A stretch of DNA of 64,000 bases from Pseudoxanthomonas kaohsiungensis (lineage in GTDB: Bacteria > Pseudomonadota > Gammaproteobacteria > Xanthomonadales > Xanthomonadaceae). How positions within the stretch are numbered: position 1 is the stretch's first letter; each line of letters opens with the position of its first letter. The notes under the pieces were generated by a model that worked only from the letters and a program-made list of their open reading frames with translations, ran no database searches and was not told the origin of the DNA. Positions 57,166-64,000 of this stretch are shown piece after piece. Location of the stretch: NCBI RefSeq assembly GCF_010211765.1, contig NZ_PDWO01000007.1, forward strand, positions 1 through 64,000, in the 5' to 3' direction. The translations under genes and the position numbers were made by a program.

Positions 57166-58259
57166 CGGTCTTCCTCCATCTCCGGGAATGCCTCGGCCAG
57201 CAGCTCCGGGCGTACGCCCACGATTGCCGGTAGCGTGGCCTTGCCGCGCAGCACCGTCGCCGTGGCTCGGTGGTAGCCATCCCACACGTGGCCGGCTTGG
57301 CCGTCGTCCATGATCACCACCGGCAAGATCACATCCTGCGACTCCAGCTCGCTCCAGCGCCCGCCAGAGCCTGCCTGCTCCTGTTCCCACCACTGGCGGT
57401 CCGGCAGGCCAGCCAGGCGCGCCACGGGGTAGTTGTCGACGATCAGCCAGCGAAGCTCGTCGGCGGGCGCATAGCCGGCGTCGCCGGCGGCCTGGTTCTC
57501 GTACTGGACGCTGGCCGCCTCCTCCTCCTGCTGAGCGCTGGCCAGCTGTGGCCGGTCGAGCCATGCCAGCGACGGCGGCGAGCCCCCGCGCTTGAATGCG
57601 ATGCGCGGATCGGCCGCATCCCAGGCGCCGCAGTTGACCACCGACTTGACCTGCTCGGGCCTGAAGGCAATCCACATGTCCTGTGCGGGACCGTCCACCT
57701 GCGCATCGGCGCGGGTCTCGGATAGCAGGATCCCGTCGTAGCCGTGGGCCTCCAGGTGCCGACGAAATCCCACGCCATCAATGCGACCGTCCTCGCCGAC
57801 GAAGCCGGCGGCATCGGCATCGAGCATCATGGCCACCCAGGCGTCGAGCCTGCCGTGGAACTTGGCCGGGTAGTCGCTTCGCGCCCAGCCCTTGCCCCTG
57901 ATGCGTGTCAGCAACGCGTTGCCGCGATCGAGCTCGCTCGGCACAACATCCGTGCCCCAGTAGTGCTTCGGACGCTGCAGCGACAGGTAGGCAGGCACCA
58001 GATTGGCGCCGGGGATGTACGGGCCCACGTACATCCCCGCGCCCGCTTCGTCCGGTCGGCTTGAGAAGAATGCCCCGACGTCATTGATGCCGGCGCTCGC
58101 GCCCTGCTGCGGGATGTGGAACGCCTCGAAGTTCCTGTGCGTGCCGTGATAGACCACCACCGGCGCACCACTGTCGTCGATCACATGGCTTTTGCCGAAC
58201 CAGCGCCGGAAGGCATCGCTCTGGGTCGGCCCAGGCGCCCTTAGAATTTCGGACTGCAC
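57147..58259 (-). CDS. ART-PolyVal-like domain fused to C-terminal ParB-like domain, array member 5
   Basis: A 370-residue protein from GTG 58259. The ART-like part covers about 15-230: FRRWFGKSHVIDD, VYHGT (36-40), GAFFSSRPDEAGAGMY, PAYLSLQRPKHY, HGYDGILLSET, MWIAFRPEQVKSVVNCGAWD and IAFKRG. The C-terminal part (about 305-355) has VILPVVIMDDGQAGHVWDGYHRA (V-W-D-G-Y-H-R at 325-331), a ParB/Srx-like motif. The domain order is the reverse of members 8 and 9. It ends EMEEDRCSPKF. Confidence 0.82.
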   Translation of the reverse strand: MQSEILRAPGPTQSDAFRRWFGKSHVIDDSGAPVVVYHGTHRNFEAFHIPQQGASAGINDVGAFFSSRPDEAGAGMYVGPYIPGANLVPAYLSLQRPKHYWGTDVVPSELDRGNALLTRIRGKGWARSDYPAKFHGRLDAWVAMMLDADAAGFVGEDGRIDGVGFRRHLEAHGYDGILLSETRADAQVDGPAQDMWIAFRPEQVKSVVNCGAWDAADPRIAFKRGGSPPSLAWLDRPQLASAQQEEEAASVQYENQAAGDAGYAPADELRWLIVDNYPVARLAGLPDRQWWEQEQAGSGGRWSELESQDVILPVVIMDDGQAGHVWDGYHRATATVLRGKATLPAIVGVRPELLAEAFPEMEEDRCSPKF

Positions 58260-58849
58260 ACTGCCTCCTCTTCTTCCGGGGCAATGGCCACCGCCGACCG
58301 CTTGAATGCGATCCGCTTATCATTCGGATCCCAGGTGCCGCGGTTGACCACCGACTTGATCTGGCTCGGGCTGAAGACCAGGTACTGGTCGTACACGCGC
58401 TCCCGGCGCTGGCCGTCTTCCAGCCCGCTGAAGTCAGGAATTCCACGCAGGATCATCCCGTCGTGCCCAGCGTCCTGCGCCTGGTAGGCCACCTCATCCA
58501 GCGCCGTCCAGTCGATCTCGCCGGAGCGATCGGTCAGGTGTTCCCGAGCCCAGTCCAGGTCGATCACCATCGGATTGACCAGCTGCAGGTAGGCGGCGAT
58601 AACGCGCCGGTCCTCCACTTCCTGATCGTCCTCCACCTCCACGATTGCCGCATAGGCCTGAGCTGCTGCCAGGTCGTCGGTGAAGTAGTAGGCGTTGCCG
58701 CGGCAGTTGTAGAACGCCTCGAAGGTGGATGCCGTGCCGTGATAGACCACCAACGGCTCGCCCGCGGCGTTCACCGCCTTGCTTGCACCGAACCAGCGCC
58801 GGAAAGCGTCGCTCTGCGCCGGGAACTGCTTCAGAACTTTGGGCTGCAC
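58241..58849 (-). CDS. ART-PolyVal-like protein, array member 4
   Basis: A 202-residue protein from GTG 58849. It has FRRWFGASKAVNAAG, VYHGT (35-39), AYYFTDDLAAAQAYAAI, AAYLQLVNPMVIDLDW, GHDGMILRGIPDFSG, YLVFSPSQIKSVVNRGTWD and IAFKR. This is the compact form of the domain, without large inserts. It ends APEEEEAVCSPKF, and the GAA/GAG codons form the ribosome binding site of the next gene. Confidence 0.83.
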   Translation of the reverse strand: MQPKVLKQFPAQSDAFRRWFGASKAVNAAGEPLVVYHGTASTFEAFYNCRGNAYYFTDDLAAAQAYAAIVEVEDDQEVEDRRVIAAYLQLVNPMVIDLDWAREHLTDRSGEIDWTALDEVAYQAQDAGHDGMILRGIPDFSGLEDGQRRERVYDQYLVFSPSQIKSVVNRGTWDPNDKRIAFKRSAVAIAPEEEEAVCSPKF

Positions 58850-59403
58850 ATGGCCTCCTCTTCGTCCTCATCACCGGGTGTGGCAGACGAACGCTTGAAC
58901 GACATGCGCGGATCCCCCGGATCCCACGTGCCGCGGTTGGCCACCGCCTTGACCTGCTCGGGGCGGAAGGCAACGTAGGTGATCGAGTTCGCCGCCGGAT
59001 CATCCAGGTCGGGATCCGTCAGAACGGCGCCGTCATAGCCCATTTCTGACAGTCCTTCATTCCCGATGAGGGCATGATGGATTCCGCATTCTGTAACGCC
59101 GTTGAGCCATTCGCGCCACGTCATGCGAATCGGGTTGATGAGCGAAAGATGGGCAGCAACCACCCGGCATCCTTCACCGCCGAGATCACCGCCGTTGGCG
59201 TAGAAGCGGGCCGTCTCCTCGCGCTCAGCGAAGAAGATGCCTTCCTCGCCAACGCGGAACGCGTCGAACGGACCGCTTTGCGTGCCGTGATACACCACCA
59301 GGGGTGCGCCAGAAGGGTCGACAACCTTGCTGGCCCCGAACCATCGCCGGAAAACACTCGCATCCGTTGGTTCAACAGGCGCGATCAGAACCTCGGCGTG
59401 CAC
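58831..59403 (-). CDS. ART-PolyVal-like protein, array member 3
   Basis: A 190-residue protein from GTG 59403, placed by the 19-nt junction. It has FRRWFGASKVVDPSG, VYHGT (37-41), GIFFAEREETARFYANGG, AAHLSLINPIRMTW, MGYDGAVLTDPDLD, YVAFRPEQVKAVANRGTWD and MSFKR. It ends GDEDEEEAMCSPKF. It is compact, like member 4. Confidence 0.83.
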   Translation of the reverse strand: MHAEVLIAPVEPTDASVFRRWFGASKVVDPSGAPLVVYHGTQSGPFDAFRVGEEGIFFAEREETARFYANGGDLGGEGCRVVAAHLSLINPIRMTWREWLNGVTECGIHHALIGNEGLSEMGYDGAVLTDPDLDDPAANSITYVAFRPEQVKAVANRGTWDPGDPRMSFKRSSATPGDEDEEEAMCSPKF

Positions 59404-59977
59404 TGGTCCTCCCTTTCTGCCTGATCGACGACCGCCGCCGGGAAGCGCTTGAACATGATGCGTGGGTCGGCCAGGTCGAATGTGCCGACGTTGTCGACGG
59501 ATTTGATCTGCTCGGACGAAAACGCGACCCACTGGTCGGTACAGCGATCGCTGTGCTCCGGTACATTCCGTATGAGCATTCCATCGAAACCCTCCGCCCT
59601 TGCCTTGGCAATGGCGTCGAACTCCGCATACAGGGAGTGGATGCCGTCGGACATGATCGCGTCGGCCTCCACAATCTTCGGGTTCTGGATCGCCAAGTAC
59701 ACGGCGACCACCGTCTCGACGGCGGTGTCTTCGCTTTCGTCCCGATCGAATGCGTCCTGCGCGAACAAGGCGGCGACCTCCTCTTCGGGCGAGAAGAAAA
59801 TGCCGCCCAGCCCCTCGCCCATGATCGGTGGGTAGAACTCCTCGAACACCTGCGACCGCCGTGGTACACCACCAGCGGCAGGCCAGCTGCATCGACCACC
59901 TTGGACTGGCCGAACCAGCGGCGGAACTCCGCGGTGGCCGTCGGGTCAGCCTGCAGGCTCAGAACTTCGGCGTGCAT
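59385..59977 (-). pseudogene. ART-PolyVal-like gene, array member 2, frameshifted
   Basis: The start MHAEVLSLQADPTATAEFRR, WFGQSKVVDAAGLPLVVYHG is in one frame. After YHG (about 59858) the pattern continues in another frame with QVFEEFYPPIMGEG, GGIFFSPEEEVAALFAQ, VYLAIQNPKIVEAD, GFDGMLIRNVPEHS, QWVAFSSEQIKSVDNVGTFD and MFKRF, ending REDQCTPRF. One missing base near 59850-59860 explains it. It may be a true inactivation or a sequencing error. Both 19-nt junctions are intact, and in the read frame the stop falls at 59372, after the next start. Confidence 0.78.
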
Positions 59978-60675
59978 CGCGCCTCCTCGTCATCCAGCTC
60001 GACGACTTCCGCCTGCGCTCGCTTGAAATTGATTCGAGGATCCTCGCGGTCGTAGCTGCCCACGTTGGCCAGCGCCGACTTGATCTGCCCCGGCTCCAGT
60101 GCGATCCAGGCGTCCTGCTCCTTGAACTCCGTGCTGCGCCCGCGCGGGTCGTGCGTGACGCGAATGCCGTCCCGGCCGGTGGCGGCCAGCCAGGCACGCA
60201 GCGCGTTGACCTGGGCCTCACCAACGGTGGCGATCGCACGCTCAGTCAGGCCGGGGCGACCCGGTACCGGCCGTTCACCGTTCTCGTCGTAGCCTTCCCA
60301 GGTTCCGGCCAGCATGTGTGCACGCCGCGCCATCATGGCGAACGTGGTGACGTACGGGCTCTGGATCGAGAGGTAGACCGGGTAGACGTTGTCACCGTAC
60401 ATCGCGGCGCCCAGTTCGTCGGCACGTGTGCTGAACCAGGTGCCGACCGTGTCGAGCCGGTGCCGGGCGCCGTTGAAGCGCACCACGGCCAGGCGATCGA
60501 ACGCTTCGATGTTCTGGCCCAGGCCGTTCCGGTGTGCAGGCGTGCCGTGGTAGACCACCATCGGCGCGCCGTGCGCATCGACCACCTTGGATGCGCCGAA
60601 CCAGGCCCGGAAGGCGTCGGTGTCCAGGTGGACCGGGAGCACCGGCCGCGATTCGATCACGGCTTGGGCTGGCAT
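59959..60675 (-). CDS. ART-PolyVal-like protein, array member 1
   Basis: A 238-residue protein from ATG 60675 (MPAQAVIESRPVLPVHLD). It has FRAWFGASKVVDAHG (22-36), VYHGT (41-45), GTWFSTRADELGAAMYGDN, PVYLSIQSPYVTTF, a helical insert, TGRDGIRVTHDPRG, WIALEPGQIKSALANVGSYD and INFKR. It ends ELDDEEARCTPKF. It is first in the direction of transcription, after a 103-residue gene with the same kind of tail. Confidence 0.83.
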   Translation of the reverse strand: MPAQAVIESRPVLPVHLDTDAFRAWFGASKVVDAHGAPMVVYHGTPAHRNGLGQNIEAFDRLAVVRFNGARHRLDTVGTWFSTRADELGAAMYGDNVYPVYLSIQSPYVTTFAMMARRAHMLAGTWEGYDENGERPVPGRPGLTERAIATVGEAQVNALRAWLAATGRDGIRVTHDPRGRSTEFKEQDAWIALEPGQIKSALANVGSYDREDPRINFKRAQAEVVELDDEEARCTPKF

Positions 60676-60968
60676 TCCTCGTCCTCGTCGCCGTCCACGC
60701 CGCCGATGGCGGCCAGGGCCTGGTAGCAGACCGCATCACCATGCTTGTCGAACAGCTCGCGCATGATCGGTCCCAGCTGTTCGCATTCGGCCTTGGTGAA
60801 CGCCGGCCTGCCATCCACGCCGGTCACGAGCTGTTCCGGAGAATCCTCCGGGTGGAACATCAGCCCTCGTGCATGCATTGCGTCGAACCAGGCGCGCATG
60901 CCTTCGACCGTGCTGGTGTCGCAGTCGGGAATGCGCGAGGTCGGGATTGGGACGTTCGGAGTCGGCAT
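60657..60968 (-). CDS. Leader protein of the ART array, 103 aa
   Basis: A small protein (MPTPNVPIPTSRIPDCDTST) with a helical middle (VEGMRAWFDAMHARGLMFHPEDSPEQLV) and GPIMRELFDKHGDAVCYQALAAIG. It ends GDEDEECQPKP, where the CQPKP and stop overlap the start of array member 1 by 19 bases. It is not an ART. The pattern D-S-P-E-x-L-V-x-x-x-x-G-x-P suggests a small helical domain of unknown role. AAGAGATCC lies before the ATG. Confidence 0.68.
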   Translation of the reverse strand: MPTPNVPIPTSRIPDCDTSTVEGMRAWFDAMHARGLMFHPEDSPEQLVTGVDGRPAFTKAECEQLGPIMRELFDKHGDAVCYQALAAIGGVDGDEDEECQPKP

Positions 60969-60999
60969 CGTGGATCTCTTGTGTTGTGGTGGGAGGGCG

Positions 61000-62370
61000 C
61001 TACGGGGCCATGCTGCAGGCGGCTTCCTCGGGCTCTGGCTCTATGGCCGCGGCCGGCGCCAGCGACTCCAGCCATCCACCGAACTTCAGGTGGGTCACGT
61101 CGGTGACCGGTGTGTCGTTGAACATGCGGTGTTCCTTGACTTTGAAGCTCGCCGCGAACGGCCGCCCGCCGCTCTCCAGCTTCTGCAGCTCGCTCGGGGG
61201 GGTGGCCGTCTTCCAGCAGAACTCATTTCCGGATGCGTCCTTCATCACCACGCGGTACTGCATGCCCCACGAGGTGTCGGTGGCCACGACCCGCAGCACG
61301 GCCAGCGGCCGCTTCATCGCCTCGCCCGGCACGCCCTGGTGCGTGGACACCTGTTCCCCGCCGGTCACGTTTCGCTGCAGGTTAAGCATGCGCAGATAGC
61401 CGGGAACCGCGCCGGCGACGTAGGCCAGATGCCGCGCTTCGGACTTCAGCGAGTCCGCGGCCAAGAGGGCCTTGACGGTCATCGCATAGGTCTCCTGCGG
61501 CTCATGCTCGGCGTACCACTGCACGATGCCGTCCGCCATCTGGCCCAGGCGCTCGCGCGACTGGTCGAACTCGTCCCGGGCCTGTTGGCCTTTCTTGAAG
61601 TACCAGCCCATCGACTCGGCCAGCTTGTAGGTGGGCGCTTCCATGCGCTCGCTGGCGCGAGCAGCCGACACGAAGCCGAACTTCTCGACCAGGAAGAGCG
61701 TGTTGATCAGGTAGTCACGCACCGGCGTGCGAGCGGCGCCGAACGGAACCGCGGTCTTGAACGGATCGAACTCCTCCTCACGCACGAACGTGGCCATCTT
61801 GGCCAGGAACAGCGCCTGGGCCGGATCCACGCCCGTGAAGTCCTCCACGCACGTGCTGCCCACTTCCTTGTACTGGCCGGACTGGGTGTCCTTCAGCACG
61901 AATCCTAGCTTGCGATTACGCTGGGCGTTGCAGTGTTCGCAGCAGATCGGCTTCCCGGCGCGGGCCATGATCTCGGCCATGTCCTGCGGGTCGCGGCTGG
62001 CGGCGAATGCCAGCGCGCCCGTCGGCGAGGCTTCCAGCTGCGCCATTACCTGCCAGTTGCCCAGCTTGATGATCGGGTACTCCAGCTCGATCTCGTGCAT
62101 GTGCACGATCCGGTCGCCGTAGGAGGCCGTGCCCCACACCCGTTCCAGCCAGTGCATCGTTCCGTGCTCGTTGCTCTCGGTCAGGGCGCGGTAGCGCTCG
62201 ACCGTGTCCGACAGCACGGTGACCAGCGGCACGCCGAAGCGCTCGCCCTTGCGATTGAGCGCGTCCAGGCGCTTGCGGAAGTCCGCCATTCCCCACTCGG
62301 GGACGACGACCCGCGAACGCAGCAGATTGGCTGTGGCCGGCTGCTCAGGGGCGGGGGCGGTCATGATCAT
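61000..62370 (-). CDS. Plasmid/phage protein with Cys zinc-knuckle, 456 aa
   Basis: Starts at ATG 62370 (MIMTAPAPEQPATANLLRSR), overlapping the upstream stop by 26 bases; ATG 62364 is an alternative. The N-terminal 135 residues are alpha/beta. A Cys motif PICCEHCNAQRNRK (C144, C147), EVGSTCVEDFTG (C174) resembles the zinc knuckle of a protein common in phages and plasmids and of unknown function. The middle is helical and the C-terminal 100 residues are beta-rich. It ends EPEPEEAACSMAP. Confidence 0.7.
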   Translation of the reverse strand: MIMTAPAPEQPATANLLRSRVVVPEWGMADFRKRLDALNRKGERFGVPLVTVLSDTVERYRALTESNEHGTMHWLERVWGTASYGDRIVHMHEIELEYPIIKLGNWQVMAQLEASPTGALAFAASRDPQDMAEIMARAGKPICCEHCNAQRNRKLGFVLKDTQSGQYKEVGSTCVEDFTGVDPAQALFLAKMATFVREEEFDPFKTAVPFGAARTPVRDYLINTLFLVEKFGFVSAARASERMEAPTYKLAESMGWYFKKGQQARDEFDQSRERLGQMADGIVQWYAEHEPQETYAMTVKALLAADSLKSEARHLAYVAGAVPGYLRMLNLQRNVTGGEQVSTHQGVPGEAMKRPLAVLRVVATDTSWGMQYRVVMKDASGNEFCWKTATPPSELQKLESGGRPFAASFKVKEHRMFNDTPVTDVTHLKFGGWLESLAPAAAIEPEPEEAACSMAP

Positions 62371-62968
62371 CCTCGTCGTCGCTGTTCTCCACGCAGACCC
62401 GCGGTGCGACACCATCGAGCTGCGCCTGGACGCGGCCGACAACCTTGTCGGCCAGTTCGGCGTAGGTGTCGGCCACCACGAAACTGGACGTCCCGAACAG
62501 GTCCACGTGGCGGCCCTTGCCGTCCGAGGTGAGCACCTGGGTCGGCACGAAGGCCCTCACCTTTCGGGTAGACAGGCGGATCTCCAGATCCAGCGCTTCC
62601 GCGGCTGGCGCGCTTCCGCGCGTGGGACGCAGGTACAGCGACGCGTCCTCGTTGAGCTGCAGCTGGCCGGCGATGAACTCGCGGAAATGCCGGTCGTTGT
62701 GATAGCGCGAGTCGGTCAGCTCGTAGCCGGCCGGAACTACCAGGCGCGCCTTGATCGCGTCCAAGGTCTGGATGGCCTGGGTGAGCATCCGCTGCCCGAT
62801 GGGCTGCAGCACGGGCAGGTAGTCCTTGTACTCCCGCTTGGCCTTCACCAGGTCGGGGCCCTTGGCACGGGAGATGGAGCCGGGCTGCACGCGGCGCAGC
62901 AGGCGCTCAAACTGCTCGAAGGCCAGCTGCCCTTCCAGGTCCGCGTTGTCGGAGGCTGCATCGGTCAT
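62345..62968 (-). CDS. Hypothetical protein, 207 aa
   Basis: An alpha/beta protein with an N-terminal helix pair (LEGQLAFEQFERLLRRVQPG), a Tyr-rich stretch (REYKDYLPVLQPIGQRML) and a beta-rich C-terminal half (LDLEIRLSTRKVRAFVPTQVLTSDG). It ends SDDEDDHDRPRP. The family is unknown. It overlaps the next gene by 26 bases. Confidence 0.6.
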   Translation of the reverse strand: MTDAASDNADLEGQLAFEQFERLLRRVQPGSISRAKGPDLVKAKREYKDYLPVLQPIGQRMLTQAIQTLDAIKARLVVPAGYELTDSRYHNDRHFREFIAGQLQLNEDASLYLRPTRGSAPAAEALDLEIRLSTRKVRAFVPTQVLTSDGKGRHVDLFGTSSFVVADTYAELADKVVGRVQAQLDGVAPRVCVENSDDEDDHDRPRP

Positions 62969-63016
62969 CGGAACTCCTTGCGGGTGCGTTATGGGTACGG
63001 AGCGGACTGGCGGCCT

Positions 63017-63550
63017 CTACGGGCGCGGCCTGCTCTCGGCGTCTTCGTCGTCGGCCTGCTCGACCGAGCCTGACGTCTGTGTCCACCGCAGGCGGATACC
63101 CTCTTCCGCGATGCGGACGATGTCCGACATGGTGTCGCTGAGCGGCCCGAAGGCCTTCAGCGCCGGGTGATCGAACTCACCGTCGATCCGCGCCTTGATC
63201 GCCGCCAGGTGGTCGTAGGAGACCCCCTTCTCCTCGACATACGGGTCGATGTTCTCGTAGCGATTGGCGGCCTGCTGGCGGCGGTTCTCGGCCGAGATCT
63301 CTTCGGCCGTGATCGGCCGCATGGCCTTTCGCGGCGCGCCATCCACGGCGGCGGCATTCTGATCGTAGGACGCCAGGGCGGCGCTGCACTCCTGCAGCGC
63401 CGCCGCGGCCTGTTGCATGGTCAGGCCGTTCTCCGACAGCGTCGCGTCATCACCTTTACCGCGCATTGCAACAACGCGATTGAGCGCCATGGGAAGCGCC
63501 ACGCGCAGCGCGTCTGCCACGCGGCGACCCGTATCAACGCCGCGGTTCAT
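63017..63550 (-). CDS. Hypothetical protein, 177 aa
   Basis: Starts MNRGVDTGRRVADALRVALP at 63550, overlapping the previous stop (ATGA). Mostly helical (TMQQAAAALQECSAALASYDQN, ITAEEISAENRRQQAANRYENIDPYVEEKG). It ends QADDEDAESRPRP. No family recognised. Confidence 0.6.
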   Translation of the reverse strand: MNRGVDTGRRVADALRVALPMALNRVVAMRGKGDDATLSENGLTMQQAAAALQECSAALASYDQNAAAVDGAPRKAMRPITAEEISAENRRQQAANRYENIDPYVEEKGVSYDHLAAIKARIDGEFDHPALKAFGPLSDTMSDIVRIAEEGIRLRWTQTSGSVEQADDEDAESRPRP

Positions 63551-63876
63551 GCGGCCAACTTCCGGCCGTTCAGGACCAGCTCCAGCGCGTCGTACGGATC
63601 TTCGCCGTCCACCACGTTGGCGAACCAGGCGGTCAGCAGCTCGCGATCCTCCAGGTCACGGTGCTGGTCACCGGTGAGCTCCACTTCCTCGCGCCGACCG
63701 TGGCCGAGCAGGAAGGTGACGGTGGCGCATACCGTCTCTCCGTCGGGTTCGTGCGGCGACCAGGCCGTCTCGCCGTACTTGCGGAAGTTGCGACCGCTGT
63801 CGGTCGCGCAGTAGTGGGTGGTGCTGTCGCATCCGTCAGAGGTGAACGTCTGGTAGGTGATGTTGGCGCGGGACAT
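63547..63876 (-). CDS. Hypothetical protein, 109 aa
   Basis: A beta-rich small protein (MSRANITYQTFTSDGCDSTT, then CATDSGRNFRKYG, ETVCATVTFLLGHGRREEVELTGDQHRDLEDRELL). It has two Cys residues near the start. The family is unknown. It is coupled to the next gene by a 4-bp overlap. Confidence 0.6.
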   Translation of the reverse strand: MSRANITYQTFTSDGCDSTTHYCATDSGRNFRKYGETAWSPHEPDGETVCATVTFLLGHGRREEVELTGDQHRDLEDRELLTAWFANVVDGEDPYDALELVLNGRKLAA

Positions 63877-63894
63877 GGAGTGCTCCGTAGGGGA

Positions 63895-64000
63895 TCAGGG
63901 ACGGAAGGAGGATTCAGGCTCTTCGTGCTCGTCGAGCTCTGCCGGCTCGACGATCGGCTTCGCCGGCGCAACCGGCTTGAGCGGCAGCTGGCCGACGACA
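63895..64000 (-). CDS. 3' end of a gene running out of the window
   Basis: The minus-strand frame reads VVGQLPLKPVAPAKPIVEPA, then ELDEHEEPESSFRP and TGA at 63897-63895. It has a Pro/Lys-rich linker and the acidic tail followed by R-P seen in other genes of this cluster. The start lies beyond the window. Confidence 0.55.
   Translation of the reverse strand, partial: VVGQLPLKPVAPAKPIVEPAELDEHEEPESSFRP

Noticed and set aside
56449-57675. Longer versions of array genes (start at 57675; likewise 56072 for member 8 and 59892 for member 3)
   Set aside because: The extra N-terminal parts are complements of neighbouring coding sequence in another frame. The 19-nt junctions give consistent starts with ribosome binding sites.
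53354-60675. Reading the acidic tails as a Dot/Icm E-block secretion signal
   Set aside because: That signal belongs to a different secretion system, and Glu-rich ends in the array are also explained by the embedded ribosome binding sites. Only the weaker, open question is reported.
1-64000. CRISPR arrays, tRNA or rRNA genes
   Set aside because: I found no regularly spaced direct repeats with spacers, no cloverleaf with CCA-type end and no rRNA-like stretch on either strand.
1-64000. Replication origin with iterons, relaxase gene or type IV secretion genes
   Set aside because: No tandem iterons and no relaxase or VirB-like proteins were recognised here, so I do not call the element a plasmid or an ICE.

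Overview
The window is GC-rich accessory DNA from a gamma-proteobacterium. The gene content points to the Xanthomonadaceae (Xanthomonas, Stenotrophomonas or Lysobacter type). The pointers are a TnXax1/Tn4651-type Tn3-family transposon with GAGGG-type ends, IS5 and ISL3 elements, and the GTGGGAGCGACG palindromic repeats seen in xanthomonad genomes. The backbone looks like a large plasmid or integrative/conjugative element rather than core chromosome: ssb, rdgC, a split parB-like gene, a tyrosine recombinase, several KfrA-type proteins, H-NS, DNA methyltransferases, and a long cluster of polyvalent-protein genes. I see no replication origin, relaxase, type IV secretion gene, tRNA, rRNA or CRISPR, so plasmid versus ICE cannot be decided here. 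All family assignments come from reading the sequence, not from database searches.

Layout. 1-14.7 kb: backbone DNA-maintenance genes (ssb; DUF2786, nuclease-like, N6-adenine methyltransferase, rdgC and CsrA-DUF550 fusion in a compact plus-strand operon; split parB; recombinase; DUF6283-HD fusion; KfrA-like coiled coil). 14.7-24.2 kb: a 9.5-kb Tn3-family transposon (tnpT, resolution core site, tnpS, tnpA) carrying crcB, an IS5-family element, a formaldehyde-dehydrogenase-type gene and a DUF427 gene. 24.6-26.0 kb: a 1.4-kb cassette with related ends that carries only a second tnpT. Both elements sit in one ykgJ-like gene, cutting it into three pieces that rejoin in frame. 26.3-32.6 kb: hipA/hipB-like pair, DUF4326, H-NS, a regulator gene broken by an ISL3-family element, and three small exported proteins. 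32.6-38.7 kb: methyltransferase translationally coupled to a 1005-residue protein of unknown function, plus small partners. 38.9-64 kb: an almost entirely minus-strand accessory cluster.

The most striking part is 43.5-60.7 kb. A 1540-residue polyvalent protein (metallopeptidase motif, two ADP-ribosyltransferase-like regions, a phage-type C-terminal domain) lies downstream of a tandem array of ten small paralogous ADP-ribosyltransferase-like (ART-PolyVal) genes; an eleventh stand-alone ART-like gene follows. All ten junctions of the array are exact 19-nt overlaps in which one sequence encodes both the C-terminal C-x-P-[KR]-[FP] tail of one protein and the M-[QH]-[PA]-E-V-L start of the next. 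Glu codons just upstream double as the ribosome binding site. Three members also carry ParB-like segments. Most proteins of the cluster, including unrelated ones, end in an acidic run. This looks like a diversifying effector arsenal of a mobile element.

Other points of note: two CsrA homologues (one fused to a MazG/DUF550-type domain), a possible alarmone-hydrolase HD domain fused to DUF6283, and a 15-nt motif (ACTWTSGTTAKASTA) recurring in front of four transcription units, which suggests a shared regulator.
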